A stretch of DNA of 64,000 nt from Melioribacteraceae bacterium (GCA_023230485.1 JALNXG010000008.1:1-64000); one strand, 5' to 3'. Positions 26,174-36,302 are shown, counted from the stretch's first letter. Program-made: numbers and translations. The notes: generated from the letters alone by a model not told the origin.

Positions 26174-27190
26174 TTATAGTCCAAATAACCAAAAAAGAAG
26201 AAGAGAGAATGTTTCTTTGATTCTATAATTTAGTGAACTCTTTATATTAATCCTATAATCAGAAACAATACCGATGCTTTTTATTTTATAGAATCGGGCT
26301 ATTTCCAATATCCTATTTAGATGAAACGAATCAGTAATTAATATAACAGATTCATCACTTGAATTTACTATATTTTTTTTAATAAAACTTATTTGTTCAA
26401 TCGAAGAAGATGTTCTTGATTCAGTATAAATACTTCTGGAGGAAATCTTTTTCTTTAATAGATATCTTCTTGCCGTTTCCGATTCGCTTAATTCACCGGG
26501 TGCATTTCCACCAGTTAAAAATATCTTTTTTATAACATTTTTCAAATATAATTCTTTAGCTTTCTCTATCCTTCCTTCAAAAATTGGGCTTGGTCTATTT
26601 TTGCTCCAAACAGCAGCTCCTAATACCACACCATATTCTGTTTTTGATGTAGGTATTTTAGAAGATTGATTCAATAAAGTAAAAAGAAAAGTAAAGATAA
26701 CAATTATTGAGATACTAAAAATAGTACTTGCTAGAGGCGTTAAATAGGTTATCACACCTTTCGATAAGATATAATTAAATAGAAAAGTAAATAAGTATAT
26801 TATAGTAATTTGGCTTAGAATTAAGAGGGATGCTACTAATATTTTTGAAAGATTTTGATTATAGATTACTGTCTTTGCAAGATACTCCACTCGAACTTTA
26901 GAAAGTATTAAGGCCATTATAATTAATACAAAAGCGGAAAATATTAAGCTATAAGAAATAACAGGTACTCTTTTATCGAACGATTTAGCTGAAAAGAATC
27001 TAATCCATACTACCAAAATTGCCACTATCGGGAAAAATAAATTAATTAAGTTGCCGATTGAATCAAATCTAAAATAACTCATCGGAAGAGAATTAAAAGA
27101 ATATTTAATATAAATAATTAATATTGGGAAGATTAATAATAGAATAGATATTAAAAAAGGAAAGCTAATATTTTTAGATGATTTAATCAC
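26174..27190 (-). CDS. Membrane protein with DUF218 (YdcF/SanA/ElyC-like) domain
   Basis: Five hydrophobic segments occupy residues 10-170. The C-terminal 150 residues are a DUF218 domain with GVVLGAAVW, FEGRIEKAKELY, LTGGNAPGE, SESETARRYL and ITDSFHLNR. ElyC and SanA relatives affect envelope polysaccharide or peptidoglycan under stress, but the reaction is not known. The gene lies between the amino-acid dehydrogenase and a terminator. Confidence 0.8.
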   Translation of the reverse strand: MIKSSKNISFPFLISILLLIFPILIIYIKYSFNSLPMSYFRFDSIGNLINLFFPIVAILVVWIRFFSAKSFDKRVPVISYSLIFSAFVLIIMALILSKVRVEYLAKTVIYNQNLSKILVASLLILSQITIIYLFTFLFNYILSKGVITYLTPLASTIFSISIIVIFTFLFTLLNQSSKIPTSKTEYGVVLGAAVWSKNRPSPIFEGRIEKAKELYLKNVIKKIFLTGGNAPGELSESETARRYLLKKKISSRSIYTESRTSSSIEQISFIKKNIVNSSDESVILITDSFHLNRILEIARFYKIKSIGIVSDYRINIKSSLNYRIKETFSLLLFWLFGL

Positions 27191-27202
27191 GGCATTTAGA
27201 AA

Positions 27203-27229
27203 GAAAAAGCCGCAGGAAGCGGCTTTTTC
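27203..27229. terminator. Terminator after tonB
   Basis: An 11-bp perfect stem (GAAAAAGCCGC) with a 5-base loop and T runs on both strands, 19 bases beyond the tonB-like stop. Confidence 0.88.
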
Positions 27230-27247
27230 ATAAATAATATCTTATAA

Positions 27248-27907
27248 TTACTGAAGCTTAAAGATAATAGGAATTGATACCTGAACTTTTACATTCTTAC
27301 CACGCTGTCTGCCCGGTTTAAATTTAGTTTTCATAACTGCATCAACTGCTGCTTCATCACAACCTGCGCCAATACCTTTAATCACTTCTGCTTTAACAAC
27401 ATCACCAACTTCATTAACGAATGCTTTAATGAAAACTCTTCCTTGAACGCCGGCTCTTTTAGCAATTTCAGGATAAACGATTTTACTCTGAATTGCTTCA
27501 ATTCCGCCAACCGGTTCCGGTTGATCTTCAACTGCAACGAAAAATACAGGTTCTTCCTCAACCACTGCTTTTTCCTCTTTTGGTGGTGGCGGAGGTGCAG
27601 CAACAACTTGATTTTCATCTAATTCAGTTGTTCCAATTTCGATATCTTCAAGAACGTCATCAGACGGAGCTTCAATCGGAATAGGTGGTTTTGGTGGTGG
27701 TGGTGGTGCTGTCTCTTGTTTCGTATGAACAATATCCTCAACATTCACTAATTCCTGTGGTCCATCAAGTTTCACTTTTTCCTCATTAAAAGTAGGATAA
27801 AACTTGAAAGCTACAATTAAAAAAGCTAATGATATTATCAAACCGATTTCAAACACCTTTTGATATTTGAGTTTCAAATCGTATTTAGGGTTCTTTAGTA
27901 AAGCCAC
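27248..27907 (-). CDS. Energy transducer TonB
   Basis: One N-terminal membrane helix (about 18-38) is followed by a periplasmic proline-rich stretch with APPPPPKPP and AAPPPPPKEE. The C-terminal TonB domain (about 140-219) has YPEIAKRAGVQGRV and a KFKPGRQRGK ending. It passes proton-motive energy to outer-membrane TonB-dependent receptors. ExbB/ExbD are not adjacent. The 219 residues are a normal length for the Bacteroidetes-type protein. Confidence 0.92.
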   Translation of the reverse strand: MALLKNPKYDLKLKYQKVFEIGLIISLAFLIVAFKFYPTFNEEKVKLDGPQELVNVEDIVHTKQETAPPPPPKPPIPIEAPSDDVLEDIEIGTTELDENQVVAAPPPPPKEEKAVVEEEPVFFVAVEDQPEPVGGIEAIQSKIVYPEIAKRAGVQGRVFIKAFVNEVGDVVKAEVIKGIGAGCDEAAVDAVMKTKFKPGRQRGKNVKVQVSIPIIFKLQ

Positions 27908-28033
27908 GTTTCCTCCAATGCCAACAAATAAACTTTCGTAAATTAAATATAGAATACCGCATTGTCAACTTTCTTATTACTTTTTTTACATCATTTTTAA
28001 ATAATAGTTCCGAAATATTGTATTTCACAATTT

Positions 28034-28438
28034 TTATACTACTATCTTACTCCATTTTTTGATAAGGATTAGGTATGCTATTCCCAGACCAATTAATCCA
28101 CCTATTATATCCGCAAAAATATCAAATAATTCACAATACCTACCCGGAATAAATATTTGATGAATTTCGTCCGCTAAAGCATAAATCGCTACTATAAGAA
28201 TTACAATAAAAACATTTTTCTTATTTTTATTAAAATAAATTAACCTATAAGCTCCGAACAAAAATCCAAGTCCAAAATAAGCTATAAAATGTATAACTTT
28301 ATCCCCGACTTTAAATGCAGGTAATGATTCAGAGGGTAAGCTTGTTCCAATTATTAAAACCATCCAGTAACTAACCAATGCAGATAGAACTAAATACTTT
28401 TTATTAAATAAGAATTTATAAATTTTGTTTTCTGACAT
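28034..28438 (-). CDS. VanZ-like family membrane protein
   Basis: A 134-residue protein with four membrane helices and the VanZ-like pattern DKVIHFIAYFGLGFLFG and ADEIHQIFIPGR. Function of the family outside glycopeptide resistance is unclear. It overlaps the end of nnr by 23 bases on the same strand. Confidence 0.85.
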   Translation of the reverse strand: MSENKIYKFLFNKKYLVLSALVSYWMVLIIGTSLPSESLPAFKVGDKVIHFIAYFGLGFLFGAYRLIYFNKNKKNVFIVILIVAIYALADEIHQIFIPGRYCELFDIFADIIGGLIGLGIAYLILIKKWSKIVV

Positions 28439-29975
28439 ATTTTATTGCTTTGGACAAATTATTAGAAATTTGAGTAGGTAAGATACTAAATTCAGTGCGA
28501 CTTTCTAATAATAAATCTGCTGAAAGGCTATGTAAATATACTGCAGAAAGTAATGCAGCTTTTAAGTCTTCAGATTGAGCTAAAAATCCTGCTATTATAC
28601 CAGTTAAAACATCACCTGAACCAAACTTTGACATCCCGCTATTTCCTGTAGAATTAATAAATACTCCCCCATCGGGTGAAAAAATAATAGTCGGAGCACC
28701 TTTTAATACCAAATATGCTCTTGATGATTTAACAAATGCTTTTCCAAATTTCATAATATCAGATTCTAATTCTTCTACTGACAAACTAAGCATTGAAGCA
28801 AATTCTCCATGATGCGGTGTAAGAACTGCATTTTTCAAGTTGTGCTTTTTATAATTTCCATCCTTAAAAAGTGTTAATGCATCAGCATCTATAACAACTC
28901 TCTTATTATATTTCTTTATAATAGAACTAACTTCTTTTAATGTTTCCTCTTCCCTGCCAATTCCGGGACCTATTGCTATAACATCGCATTTTTTTGCAAT
29001 ATCATTAAAGTCTTCAAGGGCGTTCTTTGTTAAATATTTTTTATTCGAATCATTATAAGGAGCTGCGACTGTGGAAAGTGATTTTGTTTGAAAAATCGAT
29101 TTCATAGAATCTGGGATTGCTAAGTAACAAGCACCCGCTCCGGAATTAAAAACTGCATTCGAAGTCAATATTGCCGCTCCTACATACTTAGCAGAACCGG
29201 CTATTACTAACACTTTCCCGGCACTGTATTTATTAGAAGTTTTATTTTTTTCCGGGAGACCCGCTAAAGCATCATTTTTATCTAATAGAAAAGATTCGGG
29301 TTTTTGTCTTAGTAAAATTGAATCTCTTATTCCAATGGCACCAAACGAAATTGAGCCGCCATTTTCATATCCTTTTCCATAAAAAAGTCCGCTTTTCAAT
29401 CCACCAAGAGTAATTGTATAATTGGAATTAAAAATTACTTCTCCAGTTGATGTTGCAAGTGTCAATCCTGTTGGAGAATCAATTGCTACTCTTATTGCGG
29501 TGAGATTATTAAATTTCTCGATTATTGTTTTATAGCGATTTTCTAATTTCCCCTTAAATCCAGTTCCTAGAAGAGCATCAATTATCAAATCAATTTTCCC
29601 AATCGAATCAACAGATTTAGCGTTTTTGTATCTAATAAATTTTAGTTTTTCTGAACTATGTGCTATCTGTTTACATATATCAAAATTCGTTTTTGCATCA
29701 GAAGGATATTCCTTTTCAGACCCCGTTAATAATATATAAACAGAATTATCGTGATTGACTAAATGTCTCGCTAATGCAAATCCATCTCCAGCATTATTCC
29801 CTTTACCGCATAAAATTAAAGTAGTATTTATTTTCGTAAAATCTAATTTTTCTCTCAGTATTTTGAGAATATTTATAGCCGCATTTTCCATTAATATAAT
29901 GGAAGGCATCTTTTCTCTTTGTATAGCATAATTATCCAGTGCTCTTATCTGCTCCGATGAATAAAGAGGAATCAT
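28416..29975 (-). CDS. nnr: Bifunctional NAD(P)H-hydrate epimerase / ADP-dependent dehydratase
   Basis: Residues 1-215 are the YjeF N-terminal epimerase (LCGKGNNAGDGFALARHL, ALLGTGFKG). Residues 240-519 are the ribokinase-like dehydratase with NKYSAGKVLVIAGS, IGPGIGRE and GSGDVLTGIIAGFLAQ. The enzyme repairs damaged NAD(P)H hydrates in the cytoplasm. The 519-residue fused form is standard in bacteria. It sits in a minus-strand run between the antiporter gene and the VanZ-like gene. Confidence 0.95.
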   Translation of the reverse strand: MIPLYSSEQIRALDNYAIQREKMPSIILMENAAINILKILREKLDFTKINTTLILCGKGNNAGDGFALARHLVNHDNSVYILLTGSEKEYPSDAKTNFDICKQIAHSSEKLKFIRYKNAKSVDSIGKIDLIIDALLGTGFKGKLENRYKTIIEKFNNLTAIRVAIDSPTGLTLATSTGEVIFNSNYTITLGGLKSGLFYGKGYENGGSISFGAIGIRDSILLRQKPESFLLDKNDALAGLPEKNKTSNKYSAGKVLVIAGSAKYVGAAILTSNAVFNSGAGACYLAIPDSMKSIFQTKSLSTVAAPYNDSNKKYLTKNALEDFNDIAKKCDVIAIGPGIGREEETLKEVSSIIKKYNKRVVIDADALTLFKDGNYKKHNLKNAVLTPHHGEFASMLSLSVEELESDIMKFGKAFVKSSRAYLVLKGAPTIIFSPDGGVFINSTGNSGMSKFGSGDVLTGIIAGFLAQSEDLKAALLSAVYLHSLSADLLLESRTEFSILPTQISNNLSKAIKYVRKQNL

Positions 29976-29988
29976 AATTACTCCATTA

Positions 29989-31380
29989 TTAAATCTTTCC
30001 GAAATACATTATCAACCAAATTAAGGTAAAAATAGGTAATAAAATCGGTAAAGAGTATTTAAATAATAGTCCGAAAAAACTAGGCATTTTAATTCCTGAT
30101 TTTTCACAAATTGATTTGACCATAAAATTAGGACCATTACCAATATAAGTCATAGCGCCAAAAAATACTGCCGCGATTGAAATTGCCTGCAAATAGACCG
30201 GATATAAATTTTGGAATTGAAGTACTTGATCCGGCTGATTTACATCTAGACCATACTTACCTAGTGAAGCACTAAGGAAATTAAGGTATGTCGGGGCATT
30301 ATCTAAAAATGCTGATAAAATACCTGTAGCCCAATAAAATATTCCCGGATTTAATTTATCGCCATATAGACTTGCCTGATTTCCAATTAATTGAAGTGCA
30401 GGAATCATTGTCGCAAATATTCCTATGAATAAATATGAAACTTCTTTTACCGGTTCAAAATTAAAATCATTCTTTTTTAAAATCTCTTTATCCGCCATTT
30501 TGTATGATAAATAGACTACTGAAAACATAATTATTTCTCTAATCCCAAAAGGAATTGGATATAAATTTGGAACCCATGAGATTATATTAGGATCGATGAA
30601 TACAGAAATCAGTATAATAAGCAAGAAGAATAGGTTTTTAGCCCCTTTAATCTCGATTTTACCGCTATATTCATTAGTATCGGGAAGAGAAGAATAATTC
30701 CTTGAATCAATCACATAAAATATTGCTAGCAATAATAATATTGTTGGAATCCATATGTACCATACTTGTCCAATGACCCAAAAAAATTGAACTCCTCTTA
30801 AGAAACCTAAGAAAAGTGGAGGGTCACCGATTGGTGTTAGTGCTCCACCGATATTACTTACAATAAATATAAAAAAGACTAAATGGAAAGGTCTTATACG
30901 GTCTTTATTAATTTTTATGAAGGGACGTATCAGAAGCATTGATGCACCGGTTGTACCAATAAAATTAGCTAAAACCCCACCAAGAAGAAGAATCAGAACA
31001 TTCACCAAAGGAGTTGCTTTTTTATCAACATTAATAAGTATTCCTCCCGAAGCAACAAATAAGGAAGCTAATATTGCAATGAATGATATATATTCAGCTA
31101 ATGTATGATTAAGAGTGCTCCAATCATTAAGTATATACATATAATATATTACAGTTCCCGCTCCAAGACAAATAGATATTAAAGGATAATATTTTTCCCA
31201 AAAATGATGGAATAATAATGGTCCTGTTGCTATTAATGCCAATAGAAGCACAAAAGGAATTACCATATAGATGCTTGGTAGTTGCGTTAATGCTCCTCCA
31301 TCAGAAGAAGCAAATATATCGTAAGCTGAAATAAAAAAAGCGACCAACATCAGTGCTGTTTTCTTAATCATATTCACCAT
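29989..31380 (-). CDS. NhaD-type sodium:proton antiporter
   Basis: Twelve or so membrane segments. FIGTTGASMLLIRPFI and SNIGGALTPIGDPPLFLG are conserved in the NhaD branch of the ion transporter superfamily, as is DNAPTYLNF near the C-terminal half. It would exchange Na+ or Li+ for protons across the inner membrane. The 463 residues fit. Thirteen bases separate it from nnr. Confidence 0.9.
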   Translation of the reverse strand: MVNMIKKTALMLVAFFISAYDIFASSDGGALTQLPSIYMVIPFVLLLALIATGPLLFHHFWEKYYPLISICLGAGTVIYYMYILNDWSTLNHTLAEYISFIAILASLFVASGGILINVDKKATPLVNVLILLLGGVLANFIGTTGASMLLIRPFIKINKDRIRPFHLVFFIFIVSNIGGALTPIGDPPLFLGFLRGVQFFWVIGQVWYIWIPTILLLLAIFYVIDSRNYSSLPDTNEYSGKIEIKGAKNLFFLLIILISVFIDPNIISWVPNLYPIPFGIREIIMFSVVYLSYKMADKEILKKNDFNFEPVKEVSYLFIGIFATMIPALQLIGNQASLYGDKLNPGIFYWATGILSAFLDNAPTYLNFLSASLGKYGLDVNQPDQVLQFQNLYPVYLQAISIAAVFFGAMTYIGNGPNFMVKSICEKSGIKMPSFFGLLFKYSLPILLPIFTLIWLIMYFGKI

Positions 31381-31528
31381 TTTTTTATGAAATATTATAA
31401 TAATTTTTGTTGCTACTATTATGAATGGAAAAAATAAGGAAAAAGTTCCTTAAAAAAAGAATATACGTAGAAGAATAATCAATTCTAAAAATGAAATATT
31501 TTCTAAGTTCGAAAGGTTAATAAAAAAA

Positions 31529-31556
31529 TAGCCGCCACAAAAATTTGGGACGGCTA
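31529..31556 (-). terminator. Terminator after asnS
   Basis: TAGCCG pairs with CGGCTA, extended by a CC/GG pair past one mismatch, and a run of seven Ts follows on the minus strand. It lies 22 bases after the asnS stop. Confidence 0.8.
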
Positions 31557-31578
31557 CAATTATAATTACTTAATAAAT

Positions 31579-32877
31579 CTATGGAGTATTTCTATAAATC
31601 ATTCTTGGGAATGGAATTGCTTCTCTTAAATGTTCAAGTCCGCATATCCAGCTAACTGTTCTTTCAAGTCCAAGACCGAATCCTGAATGAGGTACTGAAC
31701 CAAATCTTCTTAAATCAAGGTACCATTCAAAGAAGTTTTGAGGAAGATTATGTTCTTTAATTCTTTCTAGTAGAAGATTTAGATCATCTTCTCTTTGGCT
31801 TCCACCTATAATCTCGCCATATCCTTCGGGAGCTAAAACGTCAACTGCAAGCGCGACTTTCGGATTTTCAGGATCACGTTTCATGTAAAATGCTTTTACT
31901 TCAGAAGGATAACGATGCACCATAACAGGTTTATCGTAATCCTCTGCTATTAAAGTTTCATCAGTTGCACCGAAATCATCGCCCCATCTGAAATCAACAC
32001 CTTTTTTCTTTAAAACTTCTACTGCATCATCATAAGAAATTCTTGGGAACGGACGCTTAATATTCTCTAATTTTGTTACATCTCTTTCTAGTTCGATTAA
32101 TTCCTGCATTCTATCTTTAAGCACAGATTGAACGATGTACTCTAAAAATTCTTCAGCAAGATCCATATTGTCGTCTAAATCATAAAAAGCAGCTTCCGGT
32201 TCGACCATCCAAAATTCGGTAAGGTGTCTTCTAGTTTTAGATTTTTCAGCTCTAAAAGTTGGTCCAAAAGTATAAATCTTTCCTAAAGCCAATGCACCTG
32301 CTTCGGCATATAGCTGACCTGATTGTGTAAGATATGCTTTACCTAAATCGAAATAATCCATTTCAAATAGTGTAGATGTACCTTCGCACGCATTTGGAGT
32401 AATTATCGGAGGATCAAATAAAGTGAAATCTTTGTTATCAAAAAAGTCTCTGATAGCTTTAATGATTCTATGTCTTATCTTAAGAATAGCTACCTGTCTT
32501 TTTGATCTTATCCATAAATGACGGTTATCGATTAAGAACTCTATTCCATGTTCTTTTGGCGTGATTGGATATTCTTGTGCTAATGAGATCAACTTAATAT
32601 CAGTAGCATCTAATTCATAACCTCCTACAGAACGTGGTTCTTTCTTTACTTTTCCTGTTATTTCAAATGATGATTCTTGAGTGAGCTTATCAGCTAATTC
32701 AAAAATTTCTTCTGATACATTGCCTTTAAATACAACACATTGGCAATAGCCCGAGCCATCTCTGATGATTAAAAATTTAAGCTTACCGCTTGATCTTTTA
32801 TTGTATAACCAACCTTTTAATGTTACTTGTTGATCTACAAAATTTTCTAACTTATTGATATAGGTTTCTGGTTTCAT
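31579..32877 (-). CDS. asnS: Asparagine--tRNA ligase
   Basis: An N-terminal OB-fold anticodon domain (GWLYNKRSSGKLKFLIIRDG) precedes a class II core with motif 2 (FGPTFRAEKSKTRRHLTEFW) and motif 3 (GFGLGLERTVSWICG). The SSGKLKFL loop and total length of 432 favour the asparaginyl enzyme over AspRS. It charges tRNA-Asn. Flanked by its own terminator, it seems to be a single-gene unit. Confidence 0.92.
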   Translation of the reverse strand: MKPETYINKLENFVDQQVTLKGWLYNKRSSGKLKFLIIRDGSGYCQCVVFKGNVSEEIFELADKLTQESSFEITGKVKKEPRSVGGYELDATDIKLISLAQEYPITPKEHGIEFLIDNRHLWIRSKRQVAILKIRHRIIKAIRDFFDNKDFTLFDPPIITPNACEGTSTLFEMDYFDLGKAYLTQSGQLYAEAGALALGKIYTFGPTFRAEKSKTRRHLTEFWMVEPEAAFYDLDDNMDLAEEFLEYIVQSVLKDRMQELIELERDVTKLENIKRPFPRISYDDAVEVLKKKGVDFRWGDDFGATDETLIAEDYDKPVMVHRYPSEVKAFYMKRDPENPKVALAVDVLAPEGYGEIIGGSQREDDLNLLLERIKEHNLPQNFFEWYLDLRRFGSVPHSGFGLGLERTVSWICGLEHLREAIPFPRMIYRNTP

Positions 32878-32951
32878 ATTATGGTTGTTTTGGGATAATT
32901 AATAAAGATCAAATATAAAGACGCCGCTCAATAAATGCAAAATAGTTATTC

Positions 32952-34925
32952 TCATGAGGAAATTAATTCGCTTATTAAACCGTCTCTAATTGATTTATAA
33001 GATATTGTTATGGAATCTATTTTTAATGAATGAAATAAATTATCAATAATAAGAAAACCAGCAGGGATAATATCAGCACGAGCCGGATCTAAACCCTCTA
33101 ATTCTCTTCTTTCTTCTACTGTTTTTTTTAATAAGACAAGGTTCTTAAAAACATTGAATTCATTTTTGACAATTCTTCCATTCGAATTAATAAATTTGTT
33201 GATAGAAATAAATGTTCCTGAAACTCCTATGACAGAATCGAATCCAATTTCCATTAATTTAGGGATTAAATTACTAAATGATTCATTTATCAATTTATTT
33301 GCTATAATAATATTTTCATCCTGAACAATATATTCAGGGAAAATCATTTTCATTAATCGAATAATACCAAGATTAATACTTTTAGAGAAATAGATTTTAT
33401 ATTTATCTGCAATAATAAATTCAGTACTACCCCCACCAAGGTCTATGATTAAATATTTTTTTCCATTTACTAGGGAATTCTGAACGCCTTTATATATTAA
33501 TAACGATTCTCTATTTCCATCAACAATTTCTATCTTTGAATTTATTTCTTTACTCATTAAGGAAATAAATTCGTCACCATTTACTGCGTCTCTAATAGCA
33601 CTTGTTGCGATGATTTTAGATTTAGCATCATAAGATTTTATGATTTCATAATACTTTTTTATGATATTTTTTGATTGTTCAATCTTATCATCTGTAATAA
33701 TAAACCCATTGTTAAAAACAGACTCTCCAATACGTACATATTCTTTTTCATCATAAACCTGTTCGAGTGATCCATTTGATTTTTTTTTCAAAACTGTTAG
33801 ATGAAAAGAGTTAGTTCCTAAATCTAATGCAGCAAAATATTTATCTGAAAGCAACCGGTCAATAAGACTAATTACTTCTTCAACTTTTATATCATCAATC
33901 AAATCGGATTTTCTTAAAAAATACTTATTATTGCCAAGAGGAGCCCAATTAAAAGGATTAGTTGGACCAAACAAAGATATTTGACTAACATTTGTCGAAC
34001 CTGCTACATGCATTACACCGGTATCATTTGTAATAAAAAGATCAGATTCCGAGATTAAAGCCGCAAGTTCAGGAATTGAGTGATTTACATAATAACCAAT
34101 TTTAATTGTTAGATGGTTTTTTATGTAATTAAGTTCTTCCGAATCATTTGTACTTCCGGTTAAATAAATTCTAGCATCAAAAATATTTTTAAGATAATTA
34201 ATAATAAAAATGAAATTATCCAAAGACCATCTGTTCGGTGTTTTACCTGCTCCAACATGTAGTCCAACAACTAATTTTTTGCTTTCACTGAAATTAGTTT
34301 TTAAGAAATTCTCAGCAACTAATAAATCCTGTTCATCAAATGAAACATGAGATTGGAAATTTTTAGTCGAAATACCAAATGGACGTATTAATTCTTGTAT
34401 AAAATCTGAGACATGAGAATCAGGATGCTTCTTCCAATCTAAATCAATTCGGTAATTAAATACAAAATCATAATTATTATGAATACCATTTAGATTGCGC
34501 AATCCGATCTTATTGGATGAATTAGCCAACCCAGCTAATATACAGCTTGTTTTAGAAATTGCAACCGTGAAAGGAACGATTACAACATCCCACTCAGTTT
34601 TCAATAAATTGTTTAAATCCTTTGAATAACTAATTGAGTAAAACAATTTTTTCTTATTGAAAAGATAAACAGTTTCTAAATATTCATTTTTTTCTACTGC
34701 ATAATGATTATCGGGACTGGCGATAAGTGTAATTGAACATTCGGGATACTTTTCTTTTATTGCTCTGAATAATGGAATACTAGCCAACATATCGCCAAAC
34801 TGATTATGAGGTCGTATAATTAATACATTTTTTAATGGAGGTAACTGATATGTAAATCGTTCTTTTAAACCGAAGAGATTACGAAGAAATGAATTCAATA
34901 TATTATTAATAATATTGAGCTTCAC
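32952..34925 (-). CDS. Fusion of glycosyltransferase family 9 (heptosyltransferase-like) and Ppx/GppA phosphatase
   Basis: Residues 30-360 are a GT9 domain: NVLIIRPHNQFGDMLAS at the start, HVGAGKTPNRWS (223-234) and FITNDTGVMHVAGS (297-310), LFGPTNPFNWAPL. Residues 363-657 are a Ppx/GppA exopolyphosphatase domain: AALDLGTNSFHLTV (365-378), ATSAIRDAVNG, IDLGGGSTEFII and a late GVSGT. GT9 enzymes add heptose or related sugars to lipopolysaccharide; Ppx/GppA cleave polyphosphate or pppGpp. I know of no standard protein that joins them. It ends a five-gene run with folB, folK, a nucleoside kinase and a small membrane protein; its ATG overlaps the previous stop by four bases. Confidence 0.9.
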   Translation of the reverse strand: MKLNIINNILNSFLRNLFGLKERFTYQLPPLKNVLIIRPHNQFGDMLASIPLFRAIKEKYPECSITLIASPDNHYAVEKNEYLETVYLFNKKKLFYSISYSKDLNNLLKTEWDVVIVPFTVAISKTSCILAGLANSSNKIGLRNLNGIHNNYDFVFNYRIDLDWKKHPDSHVSDFIQELIRPFGISTKNFQSHVSFDEQDLLVAENFLKTNFSESKKLVVGLHVGAGKTPNRWSLDNFIFIINYLKNIFDARIYLTGSTNDSEELNYIKNHLTIKIGYYVNHSIPELAALISESDLFITNDTGVMHVAGSTNVSQISLFGPTNPFNWAPLGNNKYFLRKSDLIDDIKVEEVISLIDRLLSDKYFAALDLGTNSFHLTVLKKKSNGSLEQVYDEKEYVRIGESVFNNGFIITDDKIEQSKNIIKKYYEIIKSYDAKSKIIATSAIRDAVNGDEFISLMSKEINSKIEIVDGNRESLLIYKGVQNSLVNGKKYLIIDLGGGSTEFIIADKYKIYFSKSINLGIIRLMKMIFPEYIVQDENIIIANKLINESFSNLIPKLMEIGFDSVIGVSGTFISINKFINSNGRIVKNEFNVFKNLVLLKKTVEERRELEGLDPARADIIPAGFLIIDNLFHSLKIDSITISYKSIRDGLISELISS

Positions 34926-35134
34926 TTTTGATCTGATTTTATTTCTTCAAACTCAGCTTCAATTACATCCTTTTGATTAATCTTTTCCTTAGGCAAAGGT
35001 CTTTCACTATCTTCTCTTCTCGGTTCACTTCTACTGAAATCATTTCTACTTTGCTTAGCGGGTTTCCTGAAAAAATAGTTTACAACCTTCATTATAAAAT
35101 AAAATATGACGGAATAAAAAATAAATCGAATCAA
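34922..35134 (-). CDS. Small membrane-anchored protein
   Basis: Seventy residues: one membrane helix (about 3-22) followed by a charged tail ending VIEAEFEEIKSDQK. The VIEAEFEEI ending recurs in small unnamed Bacteroidetes/Chlorobi envelope proteins. Function unknown. It lies two bases from the nucleoside kinase stop and overlaps the next gene by ATGA, so it is an integral part of the operon. Confidence 0.75.
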   Translation of the reverse strand: MIRFIFYSVIFYFIMKVVNYFFRKPAKQSRNDFSRSEPRREDSERPLPKEKINQKDVIEAEFEEIKSDQK

Positions 35135-35136
35135 AA

Positions 35137-35793
35137 TTAACCTCTTACATCGGGATTAAAATATTCAATAAAACCACGATCAGACCTAAATATTTGATTG
35201 TATAATTCATCAAAATGGTTTGAATTATTAACAAAATCAAATTCAGAAGTATTAACAATCAATAGTGGGGTTTTATTATACTTAAAGAAAAATGAATTAT
35301 AAGCATCCGAAAGTTCATCTAAATAATTAATAGATAAACTCTTTTCAATTTTCCTATCCCTTTTTTTTATGTTTTGCAGAAGCCGATCAGTACTTGATTG
35401 TAAGAATATAACCAAATCCGGTTTCGGAATATCACGCTCTAAGAGAGGAAATATGGTTTCATATAATTTAAGTTCTTCACCTGATAAATTTAGATAAGCA
35501 AAAATTCTATCCTTATCAAAAATGTAATCGGAAACAATATAATTCAAAAAAAGGTTTGGCTGCATTATTTGCTGCTGCTGCTTAAATCTGTTTATTAAAA
35601 AAAACATCTGCGTTTGAAATGCGTATCGCTTTCTATCATCATAAAATTTCTCTAAAAATGGATTCAATTCAAATTCCTCTAGCACCAAATTAGCACCGAG
35701 TTTTGATGCCAATAAATTAGCTAAGGATGATTTTCCTGCACCAATCACACCTTCTATGGCTATATATTTTATTGATGACAATACTTTATCCAT
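35137..35793 (-). CDS. Deoxynucleoside kinase
   Basis: A phosphate loop EGVIGAGKSSLA opens the protein, followed by EEFELNPFLEKFY, the RFKQQQQ region, DYIFDKDRIFA and a lid with KKRDRKIE. These mark the deoxyadenosine/deoxyguanosine kinase family of about 210 residues. It phosphorylates salvaged deoxynucleosides in the cytoplasm. It shares one base with folK. Confidence 0.9.
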   Translation of the reverse strand: MDKVLSSIKYIAIEGVIGAGKSSLANLLASKLGANLVLEEFELNPFLEKFYDDRKRYAFQTQMFFLINRFKQQQQIMQPNLFLNYIVSDYIFDKDRIFAYLNLSGEELKLYETIFPLLERDIPKPDLVIFLQSSTDRLLQNIKKRDRKIEKSLSINYLDELSDAYNSFFFKYNKTPLLIVNTSEFDFVNNSNHFDELYNQIFRSDRGFIEYFNPDVRG

Positions 35794-36302
35794 TAAAAGT
35801 TTATTTGAAAATCCAATTTACGAATAATATTAATTTTTAGTACACTTTTATCAATATCTCTTAAATTTTGTCCGTTAATCGGTAAAATTAAAGTGCTATT
35901 TAATTCTAGCAGTGGAATAATAAAAAAATCTCTATTTTCAAGATCATAATGAGGTATTGTAAGTAATGCTGAATCTATCTTTTCGTTACCAAATAATATA
36001 ATATCAATATCTATTTCCCGAGGATACCATTTCTTATCACTATTAGTTCTACCGAGTTCCTTTTCAATATTTTTTAATTTTTCTAATAATTGTATCGGGT
36101 AAAGTGATGTAGAAACTTCCAGAGCTAAATTATAATAATTGTTTTGTTGGTCATTCCCGTAAGAAAGAGTTTCGTAAATAGAAGAAACCTTTTGAATTTT
36201 TATTTCGCTAGAATTTCCCAGCAAATCAATTGATTTTTGAAGAAAGGACAATCGATCTCCAAGATTACTCCCTAATACTAAATAACATATAGTATTAGAC
36301 AT
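35793..36302 (-). CDS. folK: 2-amino-4-hydroxy-6-hydroxymethyldihydropteridine pyrophosphokinase
   Basis: LGSNLGDRLSFLQKSI at the start and the EIDIDIILFG metal and substrate motif plus PHYDLENRDFFIIPL define FolK. It transfers pyrophosphate from ATP to the pterin in folate synthesis. The 169 residues are normal. It overlaps folB by eight bases; the pair carries consecutive steps. Confidence 0.95.
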   Translation of the reverse strand: MSNTICYLVLGSNLGDRLSFLQKSIDLLGNSSEIKIQKVSSIYETLSYGNDQQNNYYNLALEVSTSLYPIQLLEKLKNIEKELGRTNSDKKWYPREIDIDIILFGNEKIDSALLTIPHYDLENRDFFIIPLLELNSTLILPINGQNLRDIDKSVLKINIIRKLDFQINF

